Positions 47,007 through 56,220 are shown, counted from the first letter of the stretch. The stretch is DNA of 64,000 nucleotides from Blastococcus saxobsidens (GCF_002938435.1 NZ_POQT01000012.1:1-64000); one strand, 5' to 3'. A program made the numbers and translations. The notes: generated by a model from the sequence alone, not told the origin.

Positions 47007-47893
47007 CCGCGACCGAGCAGCAGCGGACCGCTCCCGGCCGCCGGACCGGGGACTGGTGGTTCCGGCCGGTGCCGCTGGCCCGGATCGCGGTGTTCCGGGT
47101 GATCGCCTACCTGTTCATCCCGATCGACGTCTTCCTGACCACCGCGTGGGTGCGGGCGCACGCCGACGTGCCCTCGGAGTGGTACCAGCCGCTGCTCGTC
47201 GCCCGCCTCCTGCACCTGCCCACCCCCACCGAGACCCTCGTCGTGGTGGTGCAGTGGGCACTGGTGCTCGCCGCGCTCGCCGCCGCGAGCGGCCGGGCGC
47301 CCGGGCTCCTGGGCGCCGCCGTCTTCCTCCTCTACGGGGAGTGGATGGTGATCGCGATGAGCTACGGCAAGGTCGACCACGACCGGATCGCCTTCCTCGT
47401 CGCCCTCGCCGTCCTGCCGACGATCGGGCGTGCCCGGTTCCGGGACCGGCGCCCGTCCGAGGCCGCGGGCTGGGCGATGGCGGCCGTCCTGGTGACGGTC
47501 ATGCTCACGTACTTCCTCGCGGCCTGGGCCAAGATCCGCTTCGGCGGGTGGGACTGGCCGACGGGCTCCACGCTGACCCGCGCCGTGCTCCGCCGGGGCA
47601 CGGACCTGTCGGACTGGACCCTCGAGCTGCCGTGGCTGCTGGGGACGGCGCAGTGGGTGATGCTGGTGCTGGAATTCCTGGCCCCGCTGATGCTGCTGGT
47701 CCGCAGCGACCGGGCGCGGATCGGCCTGGTGCTCTTCCTGCTCGGCTTCCACCTGATGGTCTACGCCGGCGTGACGATCATCTTCCTGCCGCACTGCGTG
47801 GCGATCCTGTCGATCCTCCCGTGGGAGCGGCTCGCCGGGCGCTTCCCCCGGACGACCGCCGCCGCGCCGTCGCGGGCGGTCAGAGCCGGCTGA
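47003..47893 (+). CDS. HTTM/vitamin K-dependent carboxylase-like membrane protein
   Basis: 296 residues with about 7-8 hydrophobic segments. The N-terminal PLARIAVFRVIAYLFIPIDV and the central SYGKVDHDRIAFLVALAVLP and TYFLAAWAKIRFGGWDWPTG resemble HTTM-domain proteins, a distant branch of the vitamin K gamma-carboxylase fold; this is by general pattern only. ATG 47003 overlaps the preceding small membrane-protein gene, forming a two-gene unit. Its end overlaps that of the convergent meaB gene by 14 nt. Function unknown. Confidence 0.65.
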   Translation: MTATEQQRTAPGRRTGDWWFRPVPLARIAVFRVIAYLFIPIDVFLTTAWVRAHADVPSEWYQPLLVARLLHLPTPTETLVVVVQWALVLAALAAASGRAPGLLGAAVFLLYGEWMVIAMSYGKVDHDRIAFLVALAVLPTIGRARFRDRRPSEAAGWAMAAVLVTVMLTYFLAAWAKIRFGGWDWPTGSTLTRAVLRRGTDLSDWTLELPWLLGTAQWVMLVLEFLAPLMLLVRSDRARIGLVLFLLGFHLMVYAGVTIIFLPHCVAILSILPWERLAGRFPRTTAAAPSRAVRAG

Positions 47894-48902
47894 GCAGCTC
47901 GTCGGCGGCCCGGTAGGGATCGGTCCCGCCGTCCACGACCTGGCCGGCGAGAGTCTCCAGGGCCGCCGACCCGCGGACGTCCCCCATGCGCTCGCGCAGG
48001 GCGGCCAGCGCGATCGCCTCGATCTCGCGGGCGGCCCGCTCGCTGCGCCGGCGGCGGCCCTCCCCGGTGGACTCCAGCCACCGGCGGTGCTCCTCGATCT
48101 TCTCCAGCACACCGTCGACGCCGTTGTCGGTGTCGCGCGAGGCCACGGTGCGGCAGATCGGCGGGCGCCAGTTGCCGGCCTCGGAGTGCCGGCCGCCGAG
48201 GGACTGCATGTACCGCAGGTCGCGCACGGTCTGGTCGGCGCCGTCGCGGTCGGCCTTGTTGACCACGAAGACGTCGGCGACCTCGAGGATCCCCGCCTTG
48301 GCCGCCTGGATGCCGTCGCCCATCCCGGGGGCGACGAGCACCAGCGTGGTGTCGGCCAGCGAGGCGATCTCGAGCTCGGACTGGCCGACGCCGACGGTCT
48401 CGATCAGCACGACGTCGCACCCCGCGGCGTCGAGCACCCGCAGCGCCTGGGGCGTGGCCCAGGACAACCCGCCGAGGTGGCCGCGGGAGGCCATCGACCG
48501 GATGAAGACGCCGCTGTCCCCGGCGTGGTCCTGCATGCGCACGCGGTCGCCCAGCAGCGCGCCGCCGGAGAACGGCGACGACGGGTCGACGGCCAGCACG
48601 CCGACCCGCTTGCCGGCCTGCCGCAGGGCGCGCACCAGGGCGGTCGTCGACGTCGACTTCCCGACGCCCGGCGCGCCGGTCAGCCCGATGACCTGGGCGC
48701 CGCCGGTGTGCGGGGCGAGCGCCGCCGCCACCTCGCGCAGCGCCGGGCTGGCGTCCTCCACCAGCGAGATGAGCCGCGCCACCGAGCGGGCGTCCCCCTC
48801 GCGGGCGCGCTCGACGAGCGTCGGGACGTCGACAGCGCGGCGCCCCCGCCTCCCCCGAGGGGCGGCGGGGGCGTCGGTCTGGACGGCGGTACCGTCCGTC
48901 AC
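47880..48902 (-). CDS. meaB: Methylmalonyl-CoA mutase-associated GTPase (G-protein chaperone)
   Basis: 340 residues. MeaB gates cofactor loading and protects B12 acyl-CoA mutases from inactivation. Walker A is [17 protein letters not shown], switch regions [19 protein letters not shown] and [18 protein letters not shown], base recognition NKADRDGAD. The C-terminal helices ([14 protein letters not shown]) form the dimer arm. GTG 48902 overlaps the thiolase stop by 4 nt. Clients in this window are MeaA (63005) and the IcmA-type subunit (41477). Thiolase, MeaB and epimerase also sit together in Streptomyces coelicolor (SCO5398-SCO5400). Confidence 0.94.
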   Translation of the reverse strand: MTDGTAVQTDAPAAPRGRRGRRAVDVPTLVERAREGDARSVARLISLVEDASPALREVAAALAPHTGGAQVIGLTGAPGVGKSTSTTALVRALRQAGKRVGVLAVDPSSPFSGGALLGDRVRMQDHAGDSGVFIRSMASRGHLGGLSWATPQALRVLDAAGCDVVLIETVGVGQSELEIASLADTTLVLVAPGMGDGIQAAKAGILEVADVFVVNKADRDGADQTVRDLRYMQSLGGRHSEAGNWRPPICRTVASRDTDNGVDGVLEKIEEHRRWLESTGEGRRRRSERAAREIEAIALAALRERMGDVRGSAALETLAGQVVDGGTDPYRAADELLSRL

Positions 48903-50083
48903 GCGGGCGCGTGCAGGATCAGGGCGTCGCCCTGACCGCCACCGCCGCAGAGCGCAGCGGCGCCGACCTTGCCACCCCGCCGGCGCAGCTCCAGCGCGAC
49001 GTCGAGGACCACGCGGGCGCCGCTCATGCCGACCGGGTGGCCGAGCGCGATGGCGCCACCGTTGGGGTTGACCTTCTCCGGGTCGATGCCCAGCTCGCGC
49101 GTGGACACGATGCCGACGGCGGCGAACGCCTCGTTGAGCTCGACGACGTCGAGGTCCTTCGGGTCGATGCTCTCGCGAGCGCAGGCCTTCTGGATGGCCC
49201 GCGACGGCTGGCTCTGCAGCGTGGCGTCGGGACCGGCGACGACGCCGTGCGCGCCGATCTCGGCGATCGGCGTGATGCCCAGTTCGGCGGCCTTCGCCGC
49301 GCTCATGACCACCACCGCGCAGGCGCCGTCGGAGATCTGCGAGGCCGTGCCCGCGGTGATCGTGCCGTCCTTGGCGAACGCCGGCTTCAGCTTGGCCAGG
49401 CTCGAGGCGGTGGTGTCCGGGCGGATGCCTTCGTCGTCGGTGAACTCGATCGGGTCGCCCTTGCGCTGCGGGATGAGGACCGGGGTGATCGCCTCGGCGA
49501 AGATGCCGTCCTTGTGCGCGCGAGCGGCCTTCTGGTGGCTGGCCGCGGCGAACTCGTCCTGCTCCTCCCGGGTCAGGTCGTAGCGGGAGTTCGCCTTCTC
49601 GGTGAGCTCTCCCATGGCGACCTGGTCGAAGGTGTCCGACAGCCCGTCGTGGGCCATCGAGTCGACGAGCGTCGTGTCGCCGTACTTGGTGCCGGTGCGC
49701 GAGTTGGCGAGCAGGTGCGGCGCCTGGGTCATGGACTCCATGCCGCCGGCGACGACGACGTCGTACTCGCCGGCGCGGATGAGCTGGTCGGCCATCGCGA
49801 TGGCCGACAGGCCCGAGAGGCACACCTTGTTGATCGTCAGCGACGGCACGGACATCGGGATGCCGCCGGCGACCGCGGCCGGGCGGGCGGGGTTCTGGCC
49901 GGCACCGGCCTGGATGACCTGGCCCATGATCACGTAGTCGACCTGGTCGCCGGAGATCCCGGCCCGCTCCAGCGCGGCCTTGATGGCGACGCCGCCGAGG
50001 TCGGCGGCCGAGAAGTCCTTGAGGGAGCCGAGGAGCCGGCCCATCGGGGTACGGGCGCCGCTGACGATGACCGAACGGGACAT
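48899..50083 (-). CDS. Acetyl-CoA C-acetyltransferase
   Basis: 394 residues. It condenses two acetyl-CoA to acetoacetyl-CoA, the first step toward crotonyl-CoA in the ethylmalonyl-CoA route, or cleaves it. The nucleophile is Cys88 in [13 protein letters not shown], His lies in [16 protein letters not shown], and the second Cys in [12 protein letters not shown]. The ATG at 50083 starts [15 protein letters not shown], the usual thiolase N-terminus. meaB follows with overlap. The epimerase gene diverges, with a 7-bp-arm inverted repeat between the two. Confidence 0.93.
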   Translation of the reverse strand: MSRSVIVSGARTPMGRLLGSLKDFSAADLGGVAIKAALERAGISGDQVDYVIMGQVIQAGAGQNPARPAAVAGGIPMSVPSLTINKVCLSGLSAIAMADQLIRAGEYDVVVAGGMESMTQAPHLLANSRTGTKYGDTTLVDSMAHDGLSDTFDQVAMGELTEKANSRYDLTREEQDEFAAASHQKAARAHKDGIFAEAITPVLIPQRKGDPIEFTDDEGIRPDTTASSLAKLKPAFAKDGTITAGTASQISDGACAVVVMSAAKAAELGITPIAEIGAHGVVAGPDATLQSQPSRAIQKACARESIDPKDLDVVELNEAFAAVGIVSTRELGIDPEKVNPNGGAIALGHPVGMSGARVVLDVALELRRRGGKVGAAALCGGGGQGDALILHAPA

Positions 50084-50147
50084 GCTGCCTCCAGTGCCGG
50101 GCCGCCGCCGGTGGCGACCACGTTGTCTCCGAAGCACCGCGAACGGC

Positions 50148-50166
50148 CGTGACCAGGCAGGTCACG
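50148..50166. promoter_or_regulatory. Inverted repeat between thiolase and epimerase genes
   Basis: CGTGACC (50148-50154) and GGTCACG (50160-50166) are perfect arms with a 5-nt spacer. It lies 64 nt upstream of the thiolase start in the divergent gap, a suitable place for a dimeric regulator. It differs from the ccr/etf motif. Confidence 0.4.
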
Positions 50167-50313
50167 GTCAGGCACGGCGCCGGGCCTTGCCGGGAAGGAT
50201 AGGACGGCGCTCCGACGTGCGGCAGCCCGAGAACTGTGGTCGCGGTCATGCAGCGGCGTGACCCGCACCACTTCGAGCTGTCGTCTCAGACGTCTTGGCT
50301 GCAAGATGCCCGC

Positions 50314-50790
50314 GTGACCACCAACGACGCCGATTCCGCCAACGCGGTGACGGGACTGCCCGCGGGCCTGTTCACCACCATCGACCACGTGGGCATCGCC
50401 GTCCCCGACCTGGACGAGGCGATCGCCTTCTACGCCCAGGCCTTCGGGGTGCGCTCCGTGCACGAGGAGACCAACGAGGAGCAGGGCGTCCGCGAGGCCA
50501 TGCTCGCCGTCGGGAACGGGGACACGCGCATCCAGCTGCTGGCACCGCTGACCCCGGAGTCGACCATCGCGAAGTTCATCGGGCGCTCGGGCCCGGGCCT
50601 GCAGCAGCTCGCCTTCCGGGTCGAGGACGTCGAGGCGGTGAGCGCGACGCTGCGCGAGCGCGGCCTGCGGCTGCTCTACGACGTCCCCAAGCGCGGCACC
50701 TCCGACAGCCGGGTGAACTTCATCCACCCGAAGGACGCCGGCGGCGTCCTGGTGGAGCTCGTCGAGCCCGCTTCCTCCTCCTCGCACTGA
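50314..50790 (+). CDS. mce: Methylmalonyl-CoA epimerase
   Basis: 158 residues, vicinal-oxygen-chelate fold. It interconverts (2R)- and (2S)-methylmalonyl-CoA; in the ethylmalonyl-CoA route the same enzyme also epimerises ethylmalonyl-CoA. Metal and active-site signs are TIDHVGIAVPDLDEAIAFY, the Gln in TRIQLLAPL, HPKDAGGVLVELVE with its Glu, and GPGLQQLAFRVED with its His position occupied by Gln-Leu, which deserves checking. GTG 50314 is preferred (CAAGAT 6 nt upstream). ccr follows on the same strand. Confidence 0.88.
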   Translation: MTTNDADSANAVTGLPAGLFTTIDHVGIAVPDLDEAIAFYAQAFGVRSVHEETNEEQGVREAMLAVGNGDTRIQLLAPLTPESTIAKFIGRSGPGLQQLAFRVEDVEAVSATLRERGLRLLYDVPKRGTSDSRVNFIHPKDAGGVLVELVEPASSSSH

Positions 50791-50806
50791 CCCGCCACGC
50801 CGGCCT

Positions 50807-50824
50807 GGTTACCGACCGGTAACC
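50807..50824. promoter_or_regulatory. Shared palindrome upstream of ccr
   Basis: GGTTACCGACCGGTAACC: seven-base perfect arms around four bases, 64 nt before the ccr start and 16 nt after the epimerase stop. It is the most symmetric of the three related sites (20701, 50807, 58426). Confidence 0.65.
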
Positions 50825-50888
50825 TCGCTGGATCCGCACCGCCCTCCGAGCCCGGCCGACGACGGCCGCAGACGACCCGGGAGTACGC

Positions 50889-52220
50889 GTGAACGAGATC
50901 AGGGACGCCATCCTCGCCGACCAGCTGGACGCGCTGGGCGGCCTGGCTGTGCCGGAGTCCTACCGCGCCGTGGTGGTGCGCAAGGACGAGCAGAACATGT
51001 TCGAAGGGATCCCGACCAAGGAGAAGGACCCCCGCAAGTCCCTGCACGTGCAGGAGGTCGCGACCCCGGAGCTGGGCCCGGGAGAGGCGATCGTGGCCGT
51101 CATGGCGTCCTCGGTGAACTACAACACCGTGTGGACGTCGATCTTCGAGCCGGTCTCGACCTTCGGCTTCCTGGAGCGCTACGGCCGGGTCTCGGAGCTG
51201 ACCAAGCGCCACGACCTGCCGTACCACATCGTGGGCTCCGACCTCGCCGGCGTCGTGCTGCGCGTGGGTCCGGGCGTGAACAAGTGGAGGCCGGGCGACG
51301 AGGTCGTCGCGCACTGCCTCTCGGTGGAGCTCGAGGACCCGGCCGGCCACGACGACACGATGATGGACCCGCAGCAGCGCATCTGGGGCTTCGAGACCAA
51401 CTTCGGCGGCCTGGCCGAGCTGGCGCTGGTCAAGAGCAACCAGCTGATGCCGAAGCCGGCGCACCTGTCCTGGGAGGAGGCCGCGGCCCCCGGCCTGGTC
51501 AACTCCACCGCCTACCGGCAGCTGGTCAGCCGCAACGGCGCCCACATGAAGCAGGGCGACACCGTGCTCATCTGGGGCGCCTCGGGCGGGCTGGGTTCCT
51601 ACGCCACCCAGATGGCGCTCAACGGCGGCGCGATCCCCGTCTGCGTGGTCAGCAGCCCGGAGAAGGCCGAGATCGTCCGCAGGATGGGCGCCGAGCTGAT
51701 CATCGACCGCTCCGCCGAGGGCTACCAGTTCTGGAAGGACGAGAACACCCAGGACCCCAAGGAGTGGCAGCGCCTGGGCAAGAAGATCCGCGAGCTGACC
51801 GGCGGCGAGGACGTCGACATCGTCTTCGAGCACCCCGGCCGCGACACCTTCGGCGCCAGCGTCTACGTCGCCAAGAAGGGCGGCACGATCGTCACCTGCG
51901 CCTCGACCACCGGCTACATGCACTCCTACGACAACCGGTACCTCTGGATGAACCTCAAGAACATCCTCAGCTCGCACTTCGCCAACTACAAGGAGGCGTG
52001 GGAGGCCAACCGGCTCATCGACAAGGGCCTGATCCACCCGACCCTGTCGAGGGTGTACCCGATGGAGGAGGTCGGCCAGGCCGCCCTCGACGTCCACAAG
52101 AACGCCCACCAGGGCAAGGTCGGCGTCCTGACCCTCGCCCCCGAGGAGGGCCTCGGCGTCAAGGACGCCGAGAAGCGCGAGAAGCACCTCGAGGCGATCA
52201 ACCGCTTCCGCGGGGTCTGA
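50889..52220 (+). CDS. ccr: Crotonyl-CoA carboxylase/reductase
   Basis: 443 residues. Ccr reductively carboxylates crotonyl-CoA to ethylmalonyl-CoA with NADPH and CO2, the hallmark step of the ethylmalonyl-CoA pathway. MDR fold: GSDLAGVVLRVGPGVNKWRP, PGDEVVAHC, NADPH loop IWGASGGLGSYATQMAL, and the family-specific SVNYNTVWTSIFEPVSTFGF and TTGYMHSYDNRYLWMNLKNI. GTG 50889 follows CCGGGAG. A palindrome is placed upstream and a hairpin downstream. Length and motifs separate it from simple quinone reductases. Confidence 0.96.
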   Translation: MNEIRDAILADQLDALGGLAVPESYRAVVVRKDEQNMFEGIPTKEKDPRKSLHVQEVATPELGPGEAIVAVMASSVNYNTVWTSIFEPVSTFGFLERYGRVSELTKRHDLPYHIVGSDLAGVVLRVGPGVNKWRPGDEVVAHCLSVELEDPAGHDDTMMDPQQRIWGFETNFGGLAELALVKSNQLMPKPAHLSWEEAAAPGLVNSTAYRQLVSRNGAHMKQGDTVLIWGASGGLGSYATQMALNGGAIPVCVVSSPEKAEIVRRMGAELIIDRSAEGYQFWKDENTQDPKEWQRLGKKIRELTGGEDVDIVFEHPGRDTFGASVYVAKKGGTIVTCASTTGYMHSYDNRYLWMNLKNILSSHFANYKEAWEANRLIDKGLIHPTLSRVYPMEEVGQAALDVHKNAHQGKVGVLTLAPEEGLGVKDAEKREKHLEAINRFRGV

Positions 52221-52248
52221 AGAAGGACCACCCTTCCAGTACGTCACC
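52221..52248 (+). repeat. Deletion remnant of the dispersed palindromic element after ccr
   Basis: AGAAGGACCACCC directly after the ccr stop is followed by TTCCAGTACGTCACC. In the glgB copy the same two blocks are separated by about 50 bp that form the central hairpin. Loss between short TTCC repeats would give this form. Confidence 0.6.
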
Positions 52249-52249
52249 G

Positions 52250-52278
52250 GGGGCCGGGTCGCATCGCGGCCCGGCCCC
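52250..52278 (+). terminator. 9-bp hairpin after ccr
   Basis: GGGGCCGGG (52250-52258) pairs with CCCGGCCCC (52270-52278) over an 11-nt loop, 30 nt after the ccr stop. It takes the place of the lost hairpin of the repeat element. Confidence 0.65.
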
Positions 52279-52370
52279 TCCCGCGTGTCACCAGGGACGC
52301 TCGGGACTGCTGGGATTTCCACCGGCCCCGGGACGGTGACGCGCCCTCCCCCTTCTGCGAGGATGGACGC

Positions 52371-53621
52371 ATGACCGACCCCCGCCGCGATCTGCCGATG
52401 CACGAGGCACAGCACTCGTTCGACGTCGTTCTGCGGGGGTACGACCGCAGCCAGGTGGCCGACACCATCGAACGGCTCGAGGCCGACTTCCGCATCGCGC
52501 TGGCCGACCGCGACGCCGCCGTCGCCCGCACCGCCGACATGGCGGGCCAGCTGTCGGCCCTGCACGGCGAGATCGAGTCGCTGCGCCGCAAGGCCGCGAC
52601 CGCCGCCGCCCCCACGTTCGAGAACATCAGCGAGCGCATCCAGCACATGCTGCAGCTGGCCGAGGAGGAGGCGGGCGAGATCCGCCGCGCCGCCGAGGCC
52701 GACGCCATGGCCGTCCGCGAGCAGACCGCCGCCGAGGAGCGGGCGCTGCTCGAGCGCCACGCCGCCGGCCAGGCCGAGGTCGAGCGGATGATCGCCGAGG
52801 CGCGGCAGACCGCCGAGCAGATCGCCCAGAAGGCCCAGATCCGCGCCGACGAGCTGGTGGCCAAGGCGCAGGAGCGCGTCGCCCGCCTGGACGCCGAGTC
52901 GCAGGCCCGCCGCGCCAAGGTCGAGGAGGACTTCGACATCGCGCAGCGCGCCCGCCGCGCGGAGGCCGCCCGGGTCGAGGAGGAGCGCGAGCGCGTCTCC
53001 ACGCAGGCCGCCCGTCAGCGCATCGCCGCCGCCGAGCAGCACGCCGCCCAGCTGATCGCCGAGGGCGAGGCCCGCGCCGAGGCCATCCGCGAGGTCCGCG
53101 ACGAGCTGACCAGCCGGCTGGTCCAGGCCCGCCGCCTGCTCGACAACCTGCCCGACCTCAGCGACCGCGCGCAGCAGGCCCGGGACGACGCCGACACCGA
53201 CCGCCGCACCCACGCGGCTGCTGCCGCTCCCACCCCGGCCGGCGAGCCCGCGCCGGCGGTGCCGGCAACGCCCCCCCAGGCGGCTCAGGTGACCCGGCCC
53301 ACGCCGGCGCCCGCCGCCCAGCCCGCCACCGCCCAGCCCGCCACCGCCCAGCCGGCCACCGGCCAGTCGCCGGCACAGATCGCCGGTCCCCAGACGGGGC
53401 AGCAGCCGGCGGTGCAGGCGAACCGTGGGGAGAGCGAGGCCGCCGCGGCCCGCCAGCCCACCCGCCCCGACCCGGTGACCGCCACGTTCCCGGCGCCGAC
53501 CCCCGAGCGCACCGGCGAGCCGACCACCCGCCAGCTCCCCCTCCCCTCGCGGAACGGCTCCACGGCCGAGCCGCAGTCCGGCAGCACGCAGGAGATCGAC
53601 CAGCCGGTGCGCCAGGGCTGA
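52371..53621 (+). CDS. Long coiled-coil protein, DivIVA-related (FilP/Scy-like)
   Basis: 416 residues. A short DivIVA-type N-terminus (FDVVLRGYDRSQVADTIERL) leads into about 230 residues of near-continuous coiled coil rich in Ala, Glu and Arg. A Pro/Ala/Gln tail with AQPAT repeats occupies the last 140 residues. Such proteins organise polar growth and the cytoskeleton in actinobacteria. In Streptomyces coelicolor, Scy and FilP (SCO5397, SCO5396) lie next to the epimerase-thiolase-MeaB genes (SCO5398-SCO5400), the same neighbourhood as here, which supports the relation. GAGGA precedes ATG 52371. Confidence 0.8.
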   Translation: MTDPRRDLPMHEAQHSFDVVLRGYDRSQVADTIERLEADFRIALADRDAAVARTADMAGQLSALHGEIESLRRKAATAAAPTFENISERIQHMLQLAEEEAGEIRRAAEADAMAVREQTAAEERALLERHAAGQAEVERMIAEARQTAEQIAQKAQIRADELVAKAQERVARLDAESQARRAKVEEDFDIAQRARRAEAARVEEERERVSTQAARQRIAAAEQHAAQLIAEGEARAEAIREVRDELTSRLVQARRLLDNLPDLSDRAQQARDDADTDRRTHAAAAAPTPAGEPAPAVPATPPQAAQVTRPTPAPAAQPATAQPATAQPATGQSPAQIAGPQTGQQPAVQANRGESEAAAARQPTRPDPVTATFPAPTPERTGEPTTRQLPLPSRNGSTAEPQSGSTQEIDQPVRQG

Positions 53622-53723
53622 TACCCGGTGGCCGACCAGCCGCGGTAGCGAACTCCTGCACACCCCGCGGCCGACCGGCGTCCCGCGGGCGGAGCCGACC
53701 ACCCACGCCGGGGAGGAGGTGCG

Positions 53724-54614
53724 GTGCCGACCCGCAGCGCACGGCACGGTCCCCGGCACCGCGCCGGAGGCCCACGCTCCAGCCGGCGCGGGCCGCTCGT
53801 CCTCGCGGTGACCCTCGTCGCGGCACTGACCGCGGCGGCGATCGCACTGGGGGGTTCGGAGGAGGGGGCCCGCTCCGGCGCCGGCACCGGGTCCGCGGCC
53901 CCGGCCACGAGCACGGATCCCGGCAGCCCTTCCGGGACCGGCGCCGCCACCCGAGCCGCCACCCCGGCCGCGGCGGCCCTCCTGGAGTGGGCCGAGCGTG
54001 AACTGCCCCCCGGGACGCGGCTGCGCGCCGACGAGGACTCCCGCGAGGACCTGCTCGCCGCGGGGGCACCCGACGACCTCGTGGCGACCGACGAGCCCAC
54101 CGGGCCCGACGACCTCGTCCTCACGGTGACCGACGGCTCCACCGAGCCCGGCAGCCGGGTGGTCGCCCGCTTCGACGGCCTCGTCCTGGGCGACCCCTCC
54201 CCCGGCAGCCCCTCGGTCGAGCTCCTCGACCGACGACGCACGCTGGCCGGGGCGATCGCGGCGAACCCGACGACGCGCGCGCCGGAGCCGGCTGCCGCGG
54301 TGCTGCGGTCGGCCGACCTCGACATGCGGCTGCTGTCCCTGCTGGCAGTGCTCACCGCCCGGCAGGGCCTGGGCGTCGCCGCCTTCCCTCGGGCCGAGGG
54401 CGCCGAGGGGCCGGCGCGCAGCGTGTTGCTCGACTCCGTGGGGGGCGCTCCGGTCGGCACCGGCCAAGCAGCCACCGAGGAGCTGGGGACGTGGCTGGAG
54501 GCGCAGCTCCCTCCCTTCGCGCCCGACCGGGTCGAGGTCACCGACGACGGCGTGCTGCTGTCCTACCGCTACGCGTCGGACCCCGACGCGCTGGTTGCCG
54601 ACGCATCCCCGTGA
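53724..54614 (+). CDS. Membrane-anchored hypothetical protein of the DUF4397-sortase locus
   Basis: 296 residues. After a basic N-terminus (MPTRSARHGPRHRAGG) one hydrophobic segment follows, GPLVLAVTLVAALTAAAIAL, then a Ser/Thr/Pro linker and an outer domain of about 200 residues with no known motif (LLEWAERELPPGTRLRADED near its start). It has no Cys and no sorting signal. GGAGGAGG precedes GTG 53724. The gene leads directly into the DUF4397 and sortase genes, all on one strand, so a shared cell-surface role is likely. Confidence 0.6.
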   Translation: MPTRSARHGPRHRAGGPRSSRRGPLVLAVTLVAALTAAAIALGGSEEGARSGAGTGSAAPATSTDPGSPSGTGAATRAATPAAAALLEWAERELPPGTRLRADEDSREDLLAAGAPDDLVATDEPTGPDDLVLTVTDGSTEPGSRVVARFDGLVLGDPSPGSPSVELLDRRRTLAGAIAANPTTRAPEPAAAVLRSADLDMRLLSLLAVLTARQGLGVAAFPRAEGAEGPARSVLLDSVGGAPVGTGQAATEELGTWLEAQLPPFAPDRVEVTDDGVLLSYRYASDPDALVADASP

Positions 54615-54699
54615 CGCTCGGTTGGACAGGAGGTGCGTGGAGTGGGCGAATGGACGTCAGGACCACTTCCCGGTCTGCTCCCGAACTGCTGGAGGAACC

Positions 54700-55557
54700 G
54701 TGCACCGGTTGATCCGTGTGTTGTCCACCGCCGCGCTGGGTGCCGGCTTCCTGCTCATCGCCCCCTCCGGCACGGGCGCCGCCGCCGAGGGCGACGGGTT
54801 GCTGCGCCTGGCCCACCTCTCCCCGGACACCCCCTCGGTCGACGTGTACGTCGACTCCGTCGCCGACCCGGGCGACGGGACGGCCCTGCTCACCGTGCCC
54901 GGCGTCGGTTACGGCACCATCTCCGGCTACCAGGTCGTGCCGACGGGGGTCTACACGGTGAGCATGCGGCAGGCCGGCGCCGACCCGTCCGCGCCGCCGG
55001 TGCTGTCGACCACCCTGGAGGTCGGCACCGGGGACGCCCGCACCGTCGCCGGCGTGGGCAGCTTCGCCGACCTGGGCCTGGAGGTGCTCGAGGACGACCT
55101 CACGCTCGCACCGTCCGGCCAGGCCCGCGTGCGGGTCGTCTCCGCCGCCGCCACGGCGCCGACCCTGGACGCTGCCGCCGGCGGCACCGACCTGGCCACC
55201 GGCCTGGCCTTCGGCGAGGCCGGCGACTACGCCACCGTGCCCGGCGACGCCGGCTCGCTGACGGTCACGGTGGAGGGCAGGCCCACCGAGGCGCCGCTGC
55301 ACCTGGCGGCAGGCTCCGTCTACAGCCTCTTCGTCCTGGACCGGCCGGAGGGCGGGGTGACCGTGCGCACCGTCCTGGACGCCGCGGGCTCGGGCGTGGT
55401 GCCGACCGGCGGCGTGGAAACCGGCGCCGGCGGCACGGCGGCCGGCGGGCCGGACCCGGCCCTCGTGGGCGGCGCACTCGGCCTGACCGCCCTCACCGGC
55501 CTGCTTCTGGCATCCCGGTCCCGCCGACGTCCGGCGCGGCACGCAGCCCGGTCCTGA
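54700..55557 (+). CDS. DUF4397 surface protein, likely sortase substrate
   Basis: 285 residues. GGAGGA (54691-54696) fixes GTG 54700, giving a signal peptide (VLSTAALGAGFLLIAPSG, cleaved near GAAAEG). The DUF4397 domain starts LLRLAHLSPDTPSVDVYVDS and forms a beta sandwich repeat. The C-terminus has the order expected of a sorting signal: PTGGVETGAGG, a Gly/Pro spacer, a hydrophobic helix ALVGGALGLTALTGLLLA and the basic tail SRSRRRPARHAARS. No LPxTG is present, so the cleavage motif would be non-standard. The class F sortase gene starts 10 nt after the stop. Confidence 0.8.
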   Translation: MHRLIRVLSTAALGAGFLLIAPSGTGAAAEGDGLLRLAHLSPDTPSVDVYVDSVADPGDGTALLTVPGVGYGTISGYQVVPTGVYTVSMRQAGADPSAPPVLSTTLEVGTGDARTVAGVGSFADLGLEVLEDDLTLAPSGQARVRVVSAAATAPTLDAAAGGTDLATGLAFGEAGDYATVPGDAGSLTVTVEGRPTEAPLHLAAGSVYSLFVLDRPEGGVTVRTVLDAAGSGVVPTGGVETGAGGTAAGGPDPALVGGALGLTALTGLLLASRSRRRPARHAARS

Positions 55558-55567
55558 GGTGCGCCCG

Positions 55568-56209
55568 GTGAGCCGCCACCGTCGGCCGCAGCCCTCGTGG
55601 TGGCCGCTGCGGGGGCTGCTCGCCGGCCTCGCGGTGGCCGCCGGCGCGGTCGCCCTGGTCTCCCCCGGCCAGGACGTCACGGCGGCGCAGGCGGGCGTGA
55701 CCGGCACGGCGGCCGGCACCACCGCGCCGGTCCCCGTGGTGACCGAGCGCGGCGACGTCAGCCTGGCGGCGTTCCCGGTACGGGTACGGCTGCCGGCGAT
55801 CGGCGTGGACAGCCCGCTGGTCGAACTCGGCACCGACGGCGACGGCGCCCTGGTGCCCCCCGCCGACTTCGACCGTGCCGGCTGGTTCTCGGGGAGTCCG
55901 GTCCCGGGCGCCGTCGGGCCCTCCGTGATCGCCGGACACGTGGATTCCTCGGACGGCCCAGCGGTGTTCTTCCGGCTGGACGACCTCGCGCCCGGCGACG
56001 AGGTGCTCATCGACCGGGCCGACGGGACGACCGTCCGGTTCACCGTCACCGGCGCCGAGCGCTTCCCGAAGACCCGGTTCCCGACCCAGGCGGTCTACGG
56101 CCCGACCCCCCGGGCCGAGCTGCGGCTCATCACCTGCGGCGGGGAGTTCGACCGCGACCGGCGCAGCTACCGGGACAACGTCGTGGTGACCGCTGTCCTG
56201 GTGGGCTGA
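55568..56209 (+). CDS. Class F sortase
   Basis: 213 residues. An N-terminal membrane helix (GLLAGLAVAAGAVALVSPGQ) precedes the sortase barrel. The catalytic triad is complete: His in SVIAGHVDSSDGPAVFF, Cys in LRLITCGGEFD, Arg in RRSYRDNVVVTA. The length and LITCGG/YRDN pattern fit class F, which is common in actinobacteria and often paired with one substrate gene. GAGGTG (55556-55561) supports GTG 55568; a GTG at 55559 is less likely. The presumed substrate is the DUF4397 protein just upstream. Confidence 0.9.
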   Translation: MSRHRRPQPSWWPLRGLLAGLAVAAGAVALVSPGQDVTAAQAGVTGTAAGTTAPVPVVTERGDVSLAAFPVRVRLPAIGVDSPLVELGTDGDGALVPPADFDRAGWFSGSPVPGAVGPSVIAGHVDSSDGPAVFFRLDDLAPGDEVLIDRADGTTVRFTVTGAERFPKTRFPTQAVYGPTPRAELRLITCGGEFDRDRRSYRDNVVVTAVLVG

Positions 56210-56220
56210 GGGACCGGCCC

